From: a virus
Virus record (IMG/VR): IMGVR_UViG_3300024346_000066
Location: 1-59,282 of that record
Length of the DNA stretch: 59,282 nt
Direction: 5' to 3' (one strand)
Below, piece by piece: positions 9,646 to 20,048 of the stretch. How positions within the stretch are numbered: position 1 is the stretch's first letter; every line of letters begins with the position of its first letter. Both the position numbers and the translations under genes were made by a program. Under the pieces are notes generated by a model. It was not told where the DNA came from. It saw nothing but the letters and a program-made list of their open reading frames with translations, and did not search any database.

Positions 9646-12496
9646 ACGTGTTAAGATCCACAGTCACAATACTTCCGACTGGTTCCATTAATGTGTATAC
9701 TGGGATAATAGCAACTCCAAATGCGTCCACAGGCACAGTTTCTCCAGCATATGTTTCCCCGCTCATAAGATCCCCAGTAGGTAATGATGTTGTTGAAGTT
9801 GGATATCCTGTTAAAGCAAGATTTCCACTTGTTGCTGGTAGAGTTAATATTGTAGAAGTCCCAGCAACTGCAGAAGATATAAGTTGAGCAGTACCAGAAG
9901 TAGATCCTGGAAGAGTAATGCTAGAGATACCAGTTAATGCTTGATTTGCACTTGAAGATTGTACAGCAGTAGTGCCAAAATAAATCGAAGGAAGGCGAGC
10001 AAATGCCACTGTACCAGAACTAATATTAGAAGCATTCAGCGTTGTTAAATTAGCACCAGAAACCGCACCGAATGAACCAGACCAAGTACCAGAAGTAATA
10101 GTACCAACAGAAGTTAGAGAAGATAAAGTTGCTACGTTTGTATAAGCAACAGTGCCGCCAGTACCGAATGCAACTGAAGAAGCATCAGTACCAGTAAAGG
10201 TCAAAGTATTAGAAGCAGTTAGAGTTTTTCCATCAGCGATAGTTAATGTTGCAGAAGTAGCTGGTGCTGTAATAGCAACCTTGTTAATACTAGTGGCAGT
10301 TGCAACACCAAGAACTGGAGTAACTAATGTTGGGCTAGTTGCGAATACGTTTACACCAGTACCTGTCTCATCGGTTAATAATGCAAGAAGGTTAGCAGAA
10401 CTTGGTGTAGCAAGGAATGTTGCTGCGCCAGTGCCAAGACCAGAGATGCCTGATGCTATTGGTAGTCCAGTAGCATTGGTTAAAGTAGCAGAAGCTGGAG
10501 TACCTAAAGCACCACCAGTGAAATATAATGCACCAGAACCTACCTCGTCAGACATAGCTGCAACTAAGTTGGCTGACGATGGGGTAGCCAAGAATGTAGC
10601 AATGCCAGTTCCAAGACCAGAGATACCAGTAGAAACTGGAAGACCTGTGGCATTAGTAAGAGTGGCAGAAGAAGGAGTTCCAAGAGCACCACCAGAATAA
10701 AGAACAGTACCACCAGCACCAAAAGCAACTGAAGATGCATCAGTTCCAGTGAATGTTAATGTATTAGAAGCAGTTAGAGTTTTTCCATCGGCAATTGTTA
10801 ATGTTGCAGAAGTAGCTGGAGCAGTGAAGGCTACTTTGTTAATACTAGTGGCAGTTGCAACACCGATTGTAGGTGTTGTTAGAGTTGGGCTAGTAAGAGT
10901 TTTATTAGTTAAAGTTTGAGTAGCAGTTAGTGTAACAACAGTATCACTTGTTCCTGGAAAGGCGAACGAAGTAGCGTCAGTGCCAGTGAAAGTAAGAGAG
11001 TTACTTGCTGTTAATGTTTTACCATCAGCGATAGTTAAAGTAGAACCAGTTGCTGGTGCAGTAATTGCTACTTTATTAATACTTGTGGCTGATGCGACAC
11101 CAAGAACTGGAGTCACTAGCGTTGGGCTAGTTGCGAATACTAAAGCACCAGAACCAGTTTCATCAGAACATGCAGTCTTTAATTCTAATGAAGTAAATGT
11201 AACTGTGTTAGTCGTTAAACTAATAGATTTGTTTGTTAGGGTATCAGTGGTTGCTTTACCAACTAAAGTATCGCTGGCATTAGGTAAAAGTATTGTTCTA
11301 TCTGCAGTGGGGTCTGTTGCTTGTAATGTTGTTTCAAATGCATCAGCGGTGGCACCTTCAAACACAAAAGCATTTTGAATTTCTACCGTAGTTGAATTTA
11401 CTGTAGTTGTCGTGCCATTTACAGTTAAATTACCAGTAACAGTTAAATTATTACGAACTGTAGATGTACCAGTAGTAGCACCAATAGTTAAAGCAGTTGC
11501 TGCACCGAATGCGTTAACAGTAGTTGCTGTTGCATTAAATACGTTTTGAGTAGTCTGAGTTCCAACTAATGTGCCAGTGTAATCCTTTAGATTAGTTCGA
11601 TTCCACTGACCAACTTGTGTTGCAGCAGTTCCTGCAGAATCTTCAGCGTAGAAATCTATGTCACCATTTGATGCACCAGCAGATGTTTCTGCTTGAATAA
11701 AAGTAAACCCATCAACAGATTTAACACCACCAAGAGATGCCCATGCTGCTGCAGCATATCCTTCAAAGGAAGAGATAGTGCTATTATAGCGGATCATACC
11801 AGTGGCTGGAGTTACTGGACGCTGGTTAGTAGTACCAACAGGAATTTTCCAGTTGCTAGTACCAGTGGCAGTTAGAATATCTAAACCAGCCAAAGAAGTG
11901 TTAGAACTACCAAGAGAAATTGTAGTAGAACCAATAGTAACGTCAGCAGTTGCCCATGATGGAGCATAACCTGCACCTTCTGAACGTAAGAATGTACCTG
12001 ATGCACCAGCAGTAATGAAAGTAGATAAACTTGTATCTGATTGAATAATTAACTGACCAGCAGAACCACCAGCAATGTTAGTAGCAGTAGTAGCAAGTGT
12101 AGCAGCACCAGCAGTAATAGAAGATGCAGCAACCCATGTTGGGGCACCAGTACCACCAGAAACTAGAATCTGACCAGAAGTTCCTGGACTGTTTAATGCT
12201 AAACCACTAGAAGTAGAATATGGTACAGCACCAGCTGAAGCAGTGAGAGCAGAACCAGTACCACCATATGCTAATGCCACGGCATTGCCTTGCCAAACAG
12301 AACCAGTACTGAATGTTTTATACAAAGCAGTTTGCACAGAGATATTGTTAAGCATAGTTGAACCACCACCTGCGGTAGTTCCATCATGAAGACGAATTGT
12401 TTTTAGATCTGTGTCAACAGACAATTCACCCTGCGCCCCAGTGAACGCATTGTTCTGAGTTGTTGTACCTCGTCTAAATTGTACTTGTGTTGACAT
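9644..12496 (-). CDS. Long repeat-rich tail fibre with Mtd-like N-terminus
   Basis: A 950-residue fibre paralogue of the next gene downstream. The start [20 protein letters not shown] and VDTDLKTIRLHDGTTAGG align well with the Mtd N-terminal domain. The middle holds a segment typical of virion fibres (TPATGMIRYNSTISSFEGY followed by AAWASLGG), then several copies of a ~65-residue unit built from [33 protein letters not shown] and [19 protein letters not shown]. The C-terminus (from about LTGYPTSTTSLPTGDLM) is unique and could be the tip domain. Copies of the unit are nearly identical at DNA level and are shared with the 1215-residue fibre at 16133-19780. Confidence 0.78.
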   Translation of the reverse strand: MSTQVQFRRGTTTQNNAFTGAQGELSVDTDLKTIRLHDGTTAGGGSTMLNNISVQTALYKTFSTGSVWQGNAVALAYGGTGSALTASAGAVPYSTSSGLALNSPGTSGQILVSGGTGAPTWVAASSITAGAATLATTATNIAGGSAGQLIIQSDTSLSTFITAGASGTFLRSEGAGYAPSWATADVTIGSTTISLGSSNTSLAGLDILTATGTSNWKIPVGTTNQRPVTPATGMIRYNSTISSFEGYAAAAWASLGGVKSVDGFTFIQAETSAGASNGDIDFYAEDSAGTAATQVGQWNRTNLKDYTGTLVGTQTTQNVFNATATTVNAFGAATALTIGATTGTSTVRNNLTVTGNLTVNGTTTTVNSTTVEIQNAFVFEGATADAFETTLQATDPTADRTILLPNASDTLVGKATTDTLTNKSISLTTNTVTFTSLELKTACSDETGSGALVFATSPTLVTPVLGVASATSINKVAITAPATGSTLTIADGKTLTASNSLTFTGTDATSFAFPGTSDTVVTLTATQTLTNKTLTSPTLTTPTIGVATATSINKVAFTAPATSATLTIADGKTLTASNTLTFTGTDASSVAFGAGGTVLYSGGALGTPSSATLTNATGLPVSTGISGLGTGIATFLATPSSANLVAAMSDEVGSGALYFTGGALGTPASATLTNATGLPIASGISGLGTGAATFLATPSSANLLALLTDETGTGVNVFATSPTLVTPVLGVATATSINKVAITAPATSATLTIADGKTLTASNTLTFTGTDASSVAFGTGGTVAYTNVATLSSLTSVGTITSGTWSGSFGAVSGANLTTLNASNISSGTVAFARLPSIYFGTTAVQSSSANQALTGISSITLPGSTSGTAQLISSAVAGTSTILTLPATSGNLALTGYPTSTTSLPTGDLMSGETYAGETVPVDAFGVAIIPVYTLMEPVGSIVTVDLNT
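10150..11110 (-). repeat. Direct DNA repeats encoding fibre units
   Basis: A ~150-base stretch (chosen landmarks: GTATTAGAAGCAGTTAGAG and AATACTAGTGGCAGTTGCAACACC) occurs near 10185-10320, again near 10735-10865 and in a more diverged form near 10980-11105. The copies encode the GKTLTAS / TSINKVA unit. They are long and similar enough to allow homologous recombination within the gene and with 17890-18360 in another fibre gene. Confidence 0.8.
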
Positions 12497-12519
12497 AGTT
12501 TTCCTCTAATTCAATATAT

Positions 12520-15396
12520 TTAGGCTTGTGCTTCTGACCAGAACAAGTTAATGTTAGCAGTTGCATTATTAGTAGTAAGATTTTTAACAACTACAGCTAA
12601 AACGTCTGGACCATCTGGGTAGTTACTATATCCACCAATTGCTGAGTTTGTTAATTCTTTAAGGTTTGTTAAGTCAATCTGCGCAAAACCTGCAGGCTGT
12701 CCCAGTGTACTAAAGTTTTGTTCACCTGGAGTCGCAGTAGTAGAAGAACTAGTAGAAATCTGAGCAAAGGAAGGTTGCGAACCAAGAGCAGTAGTATTAA
12801 CAGCAACCCATGTTAATGACGACGCATCAATATTACCTGGATTTAAAATACCGTAAACCTGAACAGATTGGTCTGATTGAATTTGTAATTGCTGTAATAA
12901 TAATTGTGAACGATTTATTAGATCTCTATCACCAAAGTTACCAGCGATTGAGTTTGATACGGATGGGGCTAATCTTAAGAAGAATGCAGTTTTAGATTGT
13001 CCTGATGTTAATGCAATACCAGTTGCAGCGTAGTTAAAGTAATAGCCACGATCAGAGTCAAAACCACCATCCATAATATAAGAAGAACCCCAGTGGTTAA
13101 CAATAGGGGCGCAAGTGCAAGTAATTAGTGTTACTGCATTGTAACCATTACCAATTGTATGGCTTGCTGCAACACCACCCGAGAATGTCTTATTGGATCC
13201 ACCAACAAACATCGTAAACGATGCGCCACGAGTGCATCCAGTTAATGTGTTGCTTGTTTTACCTGTGTAGTTAATATATTCATTATCAATAAGAATAGTA
13301 CCACCAGTAGCTGGGAAACGAGAAGCATCATACAATACAACTGAGGTAACAGAACTGTTCATGGCAGTTGCTAAACGATCTCTTGCCGATTCATTAATAG
13401 CTTGATAGCGAACCGCACTGTTACCAGTACGCATATACGCTTCATCGTTTACGTTATTTTGTTTCATGCGATGAACAGGAATCATATTACCATCTGGACC
13501 ACGTAACATAAAGTCAATAAAACCAGCACCATACCATGAGAACGAGATACCCAACATCTGCATCTTATTCAAGTTTACCGCATATCCAGAAATACCAGTA
13601 CCATCAATCTTATCAAAGTTGAACTGTGATTGCGGCACACGCTGATCAATAACATGCGCAATTTTAATTCCTGAAGAGTTATTAACACCACGATACTCTG
13701 GATTAACTGTCATGGTAGTATCATCAGTAATAGAACCAACACGATATGTCATACCACGAATAACGATCGAATCACCAACCTTTAATTGTTGAGTGAATCT
13801 AGTTGACGAACCAGTAATTGATTGTGAACCAGCTGTAACAGAAATAAATCCAGAAAGCTGATAAGTTGCAGAACGCTTAACTACTGCTAATTCTTGACCA
13901 TCATATTCCCAGAATAATCCGTTTTGATCATCAAAAGCACCAACACGAGTAGATGCACCGAGCCAGTTTTTAACAGTAACACGTGGAAGGTTAGTGATAA
14001 CAGCAGTAGTGCTACCGAGCGTACCCTGAGCAGAAACCGTAAATGATGATTCACTAACAATAGAAACTACACCATATGTACCATTGTATCCAGAAGTAAC
14101 TACACCTGCAATCTCAACAGTACACCCAGCCTGTAAACCATGATCAACTTCAGTTGATACTGTAATAACTGAACCAACAGTGGTGGCAGCGGCAGAAATT
14201 TGGTCAAGGTTTAAAACTGGGTTAAACAAAACACCAGAAGTCCAAAGGATACCTTTACCTGATTGGTAACGCATGTACTTTTTAGTTTGACGAGAAACAG
14301 ACGCACCATGAGAAGGTAAGAATGTACCAAGGTTAACACCACCATCAAATGGTCTATGTTGAACAAATGCATCAGAACGAGTATAAGTTGTGGCAACAAT
14401 ACTTACGTTTTGTACTGCGCCACCAACTCGAGCAGTAAACGTAAATGTTGTTGCAGATGGCACAGTTTCAACGAAGAAGTTACCACCCATAAGGTCATGG
14501 TTTGTTCCAGATGAAGTAACTATATTAACAATTGGAGCACCAGCAACTAAACCATGATTTGCTGAACAGGTAACAGTAATAACAGAAGGTGAAGCTGCAT
14601 TAGAAACGTAGCCAGTAATTGGTAAGCCAGCACCAGTATAAAAACCACCACGACGTGCATAAGTAGATTGATTAAAAACAGAATTGCCGTTTGATCCTAC
14701 GATACCCTTAGCAAAGTAAGTAAACGTAGTTGATGTTGCAACACTGGTAATAATAAATGCACCCTCAGCCCGAGCAGCAGTTGCAACACCTGCACAACCA
14801 AAGATAATAACTGGAGTGGCAACACTAAGTCCATGTGCCTGCGAACATGTAACAGTCATAACAGATGGATTGCCACCATCAGATGTAATGTTAGTAATGA
14901 ACAAATCTAGACCTGGTTTTTCATAGATACCTGGAATACCACGAATATCTGAATAGTTTTGCCACTTAGTTGGCTGTAGTCCATACTCAAAGTCAGCGTC
15001 AATTAATGATTGGGGATTAGCAACACGTTGGCGCTCAATAGCATCAACACCGAATGCATATGGGCGAGTAATATTACCAACATATTTTGGAGCATCAGAG
15101 TAAATAGCAAGTTTGTCAGTCGACAACATTGATGCTGTATCAGCTGAGAAAGTAACTGTAGTTACTCCAACCTGTTCAGAGTACTGAGTAGAACCACCCA
15201 TAAAAGTAGTATCAGTAGCATCATATGCAATTGTTCCATTTTTAGTTGGGTCGCCAATTGCATAGATGTTTGTTTGTTGAGTTTTGTTCGCAATAATCAA
15301 AAGCTGAGTTAGATCAACTTTACCAGGAAACTTAACAGTCCCCGATCCCGCTGCGTTTGGAGAGAAAATATATTTTTCAACTAACTGGCGTGCCAT
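12520..15396 (-). CDS. Large virion structural protein with repeated HGL modules
   Basis: The 958-residue protein is of a type found in T4-like phages of aquatic bacteria as a virion protein; no named T4 counterpart is recognised. It starts MARQLVEKYIFSPNAAGSG, which resembles N-termini of fibre-associated structural proteins. Between residues ~160 and 470 three copies of a ~60-residue module occur with the pattern V-I-T-V-(x)4-HGL-(x)2-G-(x)3-I and a closing S-x-T/S-T-F-T strand. A later region has DRLATAMNSSVTSVVLYDASRFP then GTILIDNEYINYTGKT and CTRGA, a motif common in phage structural proteins. It lies 9 bases downstream of the gene at 15406, within the fibre cluster. Confidence 0.7.
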   Translation of the reverse strand: MARQLVEKYIFSPNAAGSGTVKFPGKVDLTQLLIIANKTQQTNIYAIGDPTKNGTIAYDATDTTFMGGSTQYSEQVGVTTVTFSADTASMLSTDKLAIYSDAPKYVGNITRPYAFGVDAIERQRVANPQSLIDADFEYGLQPTKWQNYSDIRGIPGIYEKPGLDLFITNITSDGGNPSVMTVTCSQAHGLSVATPVIIFGCAGVATAARAEGAFIITSVATSTTFTYFAKGIVGSNGNSVFNQSTYARRGGFYTGAGLPITGYVSNAASPSVITVTCSANHGLVAGAPIVNIVTSSGTNHDLMGGNFFVETVPSATTFTFTARVGGAVQNVSIVATTYTRSDAFVQHRPFDGGVNLGTFLPSHGASVSRQTKKYMRYQSGKGILWTSGVLFNPVLNLDQISAAATTVGSVITVSTEVDHGLQAGCTVEIAGVVTSGYNGTYGVVSIVSESSFTVSAQGTLGSTTAVITNLPRVTVKNWLGASTRVGAFDDQNGLFWEYDGQELAVVKRSATYQLSGFISVTAGSQSITGSSTRFTQQLKVGDSIVIRGMTYRVGSITDDTTMTVNPEYRGVNNSSGIKIAHVIDQRVPQSQFNFDKIDGTGISGYAVNLNKMQMLGISFSWYGAGFIDFMLRGPDGNMIPVHRMKQNNVNDEAYMRTGNSAVRYQAINESARDRLATAMNSSVTSVVLYDASRFPATGGTILIDNEYINYTGKTSNTLTGCTRGASFTMFVGGSNKTFSGGVAASHTIGNGYNAVTLITCTCAPIVNHWGSSYIMDGGFDSDRGYYFNYAATGIALTSGQSKTAFFLRLAPSVSNSIAGNFGDRDLINRSQLLLQQLQIQSDQSVQVYGILNPGNIDASSLTWVAVNTTALGSQPSFAQISTSSSTTATPGEQNFSTLGQPAGFAQIDLTNLKELTNSAIGGYSNYPDGPDVLAVVVKNLTTNNATANINLFWSEAQA

Positions 15397-15405
15397 TGTA
15401 TATCC

Positions 15406-16053
15406 TTAGAATCCGAAAATAATTGAGTAACCAAGATAATCTGACTTGATTGACTGGTCGATGTTGTTTAATGAAATAATGCCAGTGAAACTTAGTACAC
15501 CTAAATCGTAAATGCTATAGGCAATCTCAGTAAGTGTACCTAAATTTTCTGTAATAGTTACATTAGCATCATATACAAATCCAAGATCTGATTGAGATGT
15601 AGCGAAAACTGCAGAAGCAACAATTGCATTTGAGTCAGCGTTAATCCACGCTGAACCTGTATATGTTAAAACTTGTTGTGCTTGTGGACTACTAATTGCA
15701 ACATCAGTTAATGTTGATAATGCTGGACTAGGTGCTGCAGTCCAAGTAAGACCAGTTGGTCCACGTGCGAGAAACTGTCCAGAACTACCAGTACTACCAT
15801 TAATAGAAAGCAGAGTGGTAGAAGTTAATGCAACTGTTCCACTTAAACTTGGTGATGTTAAAGTTTTATTTGTTAGGGTTTGTGTGCCATCTAATGTGGC
15901 AACAGCGACGATGGAATCTACACCACCTGGAGACTTTTTGAAGAATAGGTTACCATCATAAGTGTTTAATGCAAGTTCTCCCAACGACAAATCATTCGTT
16001 GCAGGATTTTTGCTCTGAACTGCAGAGCGTTTGATTAAAACTTGATTGGACAT
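15406..16053 (-). CDS. Short tail fibre-like protein
   Basis: A 215-residue protein with the start MSNQVLIKRSAVQSKNPATNDLSLGELALN, followed by TYDGNLFFKK; this is the fibre N-terminal type that binds the virion, related to but distinct from the Mtd-like starts of its neighbours. The middle contains the shared fibre unit [19 protein letters not shown]. The last ~90 residues (from SDLGFVYDANVTITENLG) are different and may form the exposed tip. It could be a short side fibre or an adaptor for the 958-residue protein just downstream. No direct functional evidence is visible. Confidence 0.65.
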   Translation of the reverse strand: MSNQVLIKRSAVQSKNPATNDLSLGELALNTYDGNLFFKKSPGGVDSIVAVATLDGTQTLTNKTLTSPSLSGTVALTSTTLLSINGSTGSSGQFLARGPTGLTWTAAPSPALSTLTDVAISSPQAQQVLTYTGSAWINADSNAIVASAVFATSQSDLGFVYDANVTITENLGTLTEIAYSIYDLGVLSFTGIISLNNIDQSIKSDYLGYSIIFGF

Positions 16054-16080
16054 TATAACCTATTCTATCTAGAAAACGAA

Positions 16081-16116
16081 CCCAGTATATACTGGGATGG
16101 GGAATTTCACCCCATC
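16081..16116 (-). terminator. Double hairpin downstream of the 1215-residue fibre gene
   Basis: Two adjacent inverted repeats follow the stop codon of the gene at 16133: a GATGGGG / CCCCATC stem (16096-16116, 7-base loop) and a perfect 16-base palindrome CCCAGTATATACTGGG (16081-16096). They share one base. No long U-run follows, so termination strength is uncertain; a role in mRNA stability is equally possible. Confidence 0.5.
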
Positions 16117-16132
16117 AATTATTTAGCGTTAC

Positions 16133-19100
16133 TTAGTAAGTACCACCATCAATATTAAAACCATCAAGAGTTGAGGTTGCTGCACCAGAACCAGTAATGT
16201 TAGTACCAATAAACATTGCCTTAGCTACAGACAATCCACCAGAAAGAACAACAGCAGCAGTTCCAACAGCAGAAGCATCAGTAGTTGACGTGAATGTTAC
16301 AGCACCAGCAGCAGAAAGAGTACTACTTGCGCTTAGAGTTGTAAAGGCACCAGTGTTTGCAGTACTAGCACCAATTGGTGTATTGTTAATACTACCAGTA
16401 GTAATTACTGCACCAGTAATTGTTTTATTAGTAAGCGTATCTGTTGTTGCCCGACCAACTAATGTATCAGTAGAAGTTGGTAATGTTAAAGTACCAGTAT
16501 TAACAATAGTGGCAATAACTGGAGCAGTTAAAGTTTTATTCGTTAATGTTTCAGCACCAGCTAGAGTTGCAAGAGTACCAGTTGTTGGTAGAGTTACGTT
16601 AGTGGCAGCAGTAGAAGTTAGCGTGGTAGCAAATGCACCAGCAGTTATTAAGCTACCACCAGAAACGACAGTAAGAGTACCAGTTGTGCTAGTGATTGTT
16701 AATCCATTAACTGTTTTATTAGTTAATGCTTCTGATCCAGCCAGAGTAGCTAGAGTACCAGTTGTTGGTAGTGTAACAGAAGTATTGGCAGTAGTTGTTA
16801 AACCTAGTGTATGTGCACCTGTATGTGTGAAGCTACCACCAAGAGTGATTGTTTTGCCAGAGTTATTAACACCAGTACCACCGTATTGACCAGCAACTAG
16901 AGTACCTTGCCAGACACCAGTACCGATAGTACCAAGAGTAGTGATAGTTGCTTGACCAGCATAAGTTGAAGCAATATCAATACTATCTACATTAACAGTA
17001 ATACGATCATTAGTACCAACTGCATCAATAGTATTACCAGACTTAGTTAAACCAGCACCAGCAGTAATTTGGCCAGCACCAGAGAACTGGCTGAATGTAA
17101 TATCTGTAGTGCCGATTGTAATAGCAGTGTTATTAGAAACTACATAACCATTGTCTTGTTGAGTTGTACCTTCTTCAACGAAGAAGAATGTGCCTGGAGA
17201 AACTTCAGTACCTGGAGAGTTATCAAAGTCAGTAGCACGAGTAAGTACCCAGTTTACAGAAGCGGAACCAACTGTCGTGACAGTATACACGCCATTTTGT
17301 AGCGCAGATGCCTGATCTTTAATAAGAACACGATCACCAGAAGAAAGAGCAATACTATCGAGAGTAAATGCTGCCTGAGTGCCAGCGTTAGTTAATGTAG
17401 CACCAACACCACCAGTGCCGTTAGAATATGTTACAGTTAGTGCAGAGATAGAAGCAGCACGAACAGATGCCTTAACATCAAGTCCGTTAGACATGGCATC
17501 AACGTATGCCTTAGTTACTAAGTCTTGTGCTTGAGTAGGATCAGCAGCATTACCAACACGTTTGCCACCAACATCAACGATACCAGTACCAGTTGGAACT
17601 AAGTTTACGTTATTGTTACCAGACGCAGCAGTGAATGTTAAAGCACCAGTACCAGTAATAGAACCAGTAGTAGTTCCAGTACCACCATTAGCAACAGGCA
17701 ATGTACCAGTAACACCAGAAGTTAATGGTAGACCAGTTACGTTAGTCATTACACCAGAAGCTGGTGTTCCAAGTGCTGGAGTAATAAGAGTTGGACTAGT
17801 TGCGAATACTAGAGCACCAGAACCTGTCTCGTCAGAGATAACACCAGCCAACTGTGAAGAAGTAGTAGAAGCGAATTGAGCTAATGTACCACCTTGATAA
17901 GCAACAGTACCACCTGTACCAAAGGCAGCAGATGATCCATCTGTGCCAGTGAATGTTAATGTATTGCTTGCAGTTAAAGTCTTACCATCAATAATAGTCA
18001 AAGTTGCTGCTGTTGCTGGAGCAGTAATTGTTAGCTTATTAACAGAAGTAGCAGTTGCAACGCCAAGAACTGGAGTAACCAGTGTTGGAGTGTTAGCGAA
18101 TACTAGAGAACCAGTACCAGTCTCATCAGATATAACACCAGCAAGTTCTGAAGAAGAAGTCGCAGCAAAAACACTTAATTTATTGGCAACATACGCAACA
18201 GTGCCACCAGCACTGAAAGCAACTGAAGATGCATCAGTACCAGTGAATGTTAAAGTATTAGAGGCAGTAAGTGTTTTACCATCAGCGATAGTTAACGTAG
18301 AACCAGTCGCTGGTGCAGTAAGCGTAACTTTATTAATTGTTGTGGCAGAGGCAACACCAAGAGTTGGTGTAATTAAAGTAGGACTATTATTGAATACTAC
18401 TAGACCAGTGCCAGTTTCATCGGTAATTGCAGCTGCCAATTGAGCAGAAGTAGCAGTTAAAGTATTGCTAGCTAAGTTGATAGTCTTGTTAGTAAGAGTA
18501 TCAGTAGTAGCTTTACCAACAAGTGTATCTGTTGCAGCTGGTAGAGTTAAAGTATTTGTCCCAGCAATCGCAGTTGCAGCAACAGTAATTGTACCAGAAG
18601 TAGAACCAGAGAAGATAGCACCAGCAGAACCAATAGTTGGTGTAGTAAGTGCTGCGCTAGTTAAAGTCTTATTAGTTAAAGTATCGGTTGTTGCACGACC
18701 AACTAATGTATCTGTTGCCGCTGGTAGAGTTAATGTGCCAGAAGCTGCAGCAGTGGCAACAATAGTTGTAGTTCCAGAAGAAGAACCTGCAACAGTAAAG
18801 CCAGCAGAACCGATGGCTGGAGTTGTAAGAGTTGCACTAGTGATTGTTGGACTAGTTCCAAGAACTAATGCACCAGAACCAGTAACACTAGTTGCACCAT
18901 CAAATTCAGTTACCCATGTTTCTGCGCCAACAGAAGCAACAGTAAATACAGCACCAGCACCAGCTGGGATTGTAGTAATTGAACCAGAAGCAGAAGTCTG
19001 AATTGTTAAAGCACCAGTACTTTGGTTGGTGATGTAATATTCTTGACCAATAGTTAGAGTGGCAGTACTCGGTAACTTAACTGTTTGAGTAGTTGACCCA

Positions 19101-19780
19101 GTAAAGAACTGGTTGGCAGTACTAGAAGCTGTTAAAGTAGTAGTTGTTCCACCAGTTGCTGTAGAAGTATAACCACCAGCACCAATAGAAGAAATTGTAA
19201 CAGTCTGACCAGAAACTGAAGTAGTAATACCATTACCACCAGCGATAGTTAATGTCTGTGACAGTAAAGCAATTGAACCAGTAGTTGCGCTACCAGCTGC
19301 TAAGTTTAACGTGGCAGCAGAAGCTGCCCAGCTAGATGTTCCACTACCATTAGTAGTTAATACATAGCCGTTTGTGCCAGCGTCTCTTGGTAGTGTCCAA
19401 GTACCAGCAATTTGCACCATACCAGTGCCATTGGGATTAAGTATTAAATTGCCATTACTATTGGTCGTACTTAATGTGTTTCCTGTTAATTGAGTATTAC
19501 CAACTTTCCATGTATCAATTGTACCAGTTGCTGATAGAACTGGGATTGAAGAAGCGTTGGTTGTTAATGTGCCAGCAGTTGAAGCGTCGATCAAACCAGT
19601 ATAGTATGTACCACCAATAACAAAGTGGTTTACTGCGTTACCGCTGGTTTCTGCTCCCATACCGATGTATAATCGGTTACCTCCAGCACCATTTAATGCT
19701 GAGTATGCTAATTCACCTGCGCCAAGAGTAGCAGGGTTTCCCGCTGTACTCGAACGCTTAATTCTGATAATAGATGCCAT
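16133..19780 (-). CDS. Very long repeat-rich tail fibre protein
   Basis: At 1215 residues this is the longest fibre in the cluster. The N-terminus [26 protein letters not shown] with [10 protein letters not shown] matches a family of phage fibre attachment domains. The body has many copies of [29 protein letters not shown] and the [16 protein letters not shown] unit also found in the fibre at 9644-12496. A non-repeat block at ~700-880 ([22 protein letters not shown], then [20 protein letters not shown] and [14 protein letters not shown]) is widespread in prophage and phage fibres. The C-terminal ~60 residues ([18 protein letters not shown] region) resemble a fibre tip. The DNA is full of internal direct repeats. 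Confidence 0.78.
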   Translation of the reverse strand: MASIIRIKRSSTAGNPATLGAGELAYSALNGAGGNRLYIGMGAETSGNAVNHFVIGGTYYTGLIDASTAGTLTTNASSIPVLSATGTIDTWKVGNTQLTGNTLSTTNSNGNLILNPNGTGMVQIAGTWTLPRDAGTNGYVLTTNGSGTSSWAASAATLNLAAGSATTGSIALLSQTLTIAGGNGITTSVSGQTVTISSIGAGGYTSTATGGTTTTLTASSTANQFFTGSTTQTVKLPSTATLTIGQEYYITNQSTGALTIQTSASGSITTIPAGAGAVFTVASVGAETWVTEFDGATSVTGSGALVLGTSPTITSATLTTPAIGSAGFTVAGSSSGTTTIVATAAASGTLTLPAATDTLVGRATTDTLTNKTLTSAALTTPTIGSAGAIFSGSTSGTITVAATAIAGTNTLTLPAATDTLVGKATTDTLTNKTINLASNTLTATSAQLAAAITDETGTGLVVFNNSPTLITPTLGVASATTINKVTLTAPATGSTLTIADGKTLTASNTLTFTGTDASSVAFSAGGTVAYVANKLSVFAATSSSELAGVISDETGTGSLVFANTPTLVTPVLGVATATSVNKLTITAPATAATLTIIDGKTLTASNTLTFTGTDGSSAAFGTGGTVAYQGGTLAQFASTTSSQLAGVISDETGSGALVFATSPTLITPALGTPASGVMTNVTGLPLTSGVTGTLPVANGGTGTTTGSITGTGALTFTAASGNNNVNLVPTGTGIVDVGGKRVGNAADPTQAQDLVTKAYVDAMSNGLDVKASVRAASISALTVTYSNGTGGVGATLTNAGTQAAFTLDSIALSSGDRVLIKDQASALQNGVYTVTTVGSASVNWVLTRATDFDNSPGTEVSPGTFFFVEEGTTQQDNGYVVSNNTAITIGTTDITFSQFSGAGQITAGAGLTKSGNTIDAVGTNDRITVNVDSIDIASTYAGQATITTLGTIGTGVWQGTLVAGQYGGTGVNNSGKTITLGGSFTHTGAHTLGLTTTANTSVTLPTTGTLATLAGSEALTNKTVNGLTITSTTGTLTVVSGGSLITAGAFATTLTSTAATNVTLPTTGTLATLAGAETLTNKTLTAPVIATIVNTGTLTLPTSTDTLVGRATTDTLTNKTITGAVITTGSINNTPIGASTANTGAFTTLSASSTLSAAGAVTFTSTTDASAVGTAAVVLSGGLSVAKAMFIGTNITGSGAATSTLDGFNIDGGTY
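17890..18360 (-). repeat. Direct repeats shared with the 9644-12496 fibre gene
   Basis: Two copies of the [16 protein letters not shown]-encoding unit (about 17925-18065 and 18200-18345) are near-identical in DNA to those at 10150-11110 in another fibre gene, 7 kb away and in the same orientation. Such repeats are substrates for deletion, duplication or gene conversion between fibres. Confidence 0.75.
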
Positions 19781-19794
19781 CTTTTATGTCTCCG

Positions 19795-20046
19795 TTAAAA
19801 TTCTCCACCTTCCATGTTTTGCGCATCGAGGGTGGTTGTGGACGTCCACTTATTTGTTGTTGTTCTATAGACTAGCACTGAACCATTGAGTTTGCCATAA
19901 GTTGATGTATCTACATCGGCTACGTTATCTAACGACTCTACCACTGCAGGCGGTGCTATATCCGCTGATGCAGTGAATAAATTCTGTTCTAATGTGGTAA
20001 CGAATAAAGATTCATCACCACTTAATGTTACGACTGTATCTGCCAT
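19795..20046 (-). CDS. Small virion-locus protein, unknown function
   Basis: An 83-residue acidic protein (start MADTVVTLSGDESLFVTTLEQ). It lies between the long fibre gene (14 bases downstream) and the Ig-like virion gene (2 bases upstream), so it is translated from the same late mRNA as both. The C-terminal half, YGKLNGSVLVYRTTTNKWTSTT, has the pattern of short structural proteins in which a predicted strand is followed by W-T-S-T. I recognise no named family. A fibre-joining role is only a guess from position. Confidence 0.6.
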   Translation of the reverse strand: MADTVVTLSGDESLFVTTLEQNLFTASADIAPPAVVESLDNVADVDTSTYGKLNGSVLVYRTTTNKWTSTTTLDAQNMEGGEF

Positions 20047-20048
20047 AA

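Noticed and set aside
7185-12496. A diversity-generating retroelement
   Set aside because: Only the Mtd-like N-terminus is present; no reverse transcriptase, template repeat or lectin-type C-terminus was found in the window.
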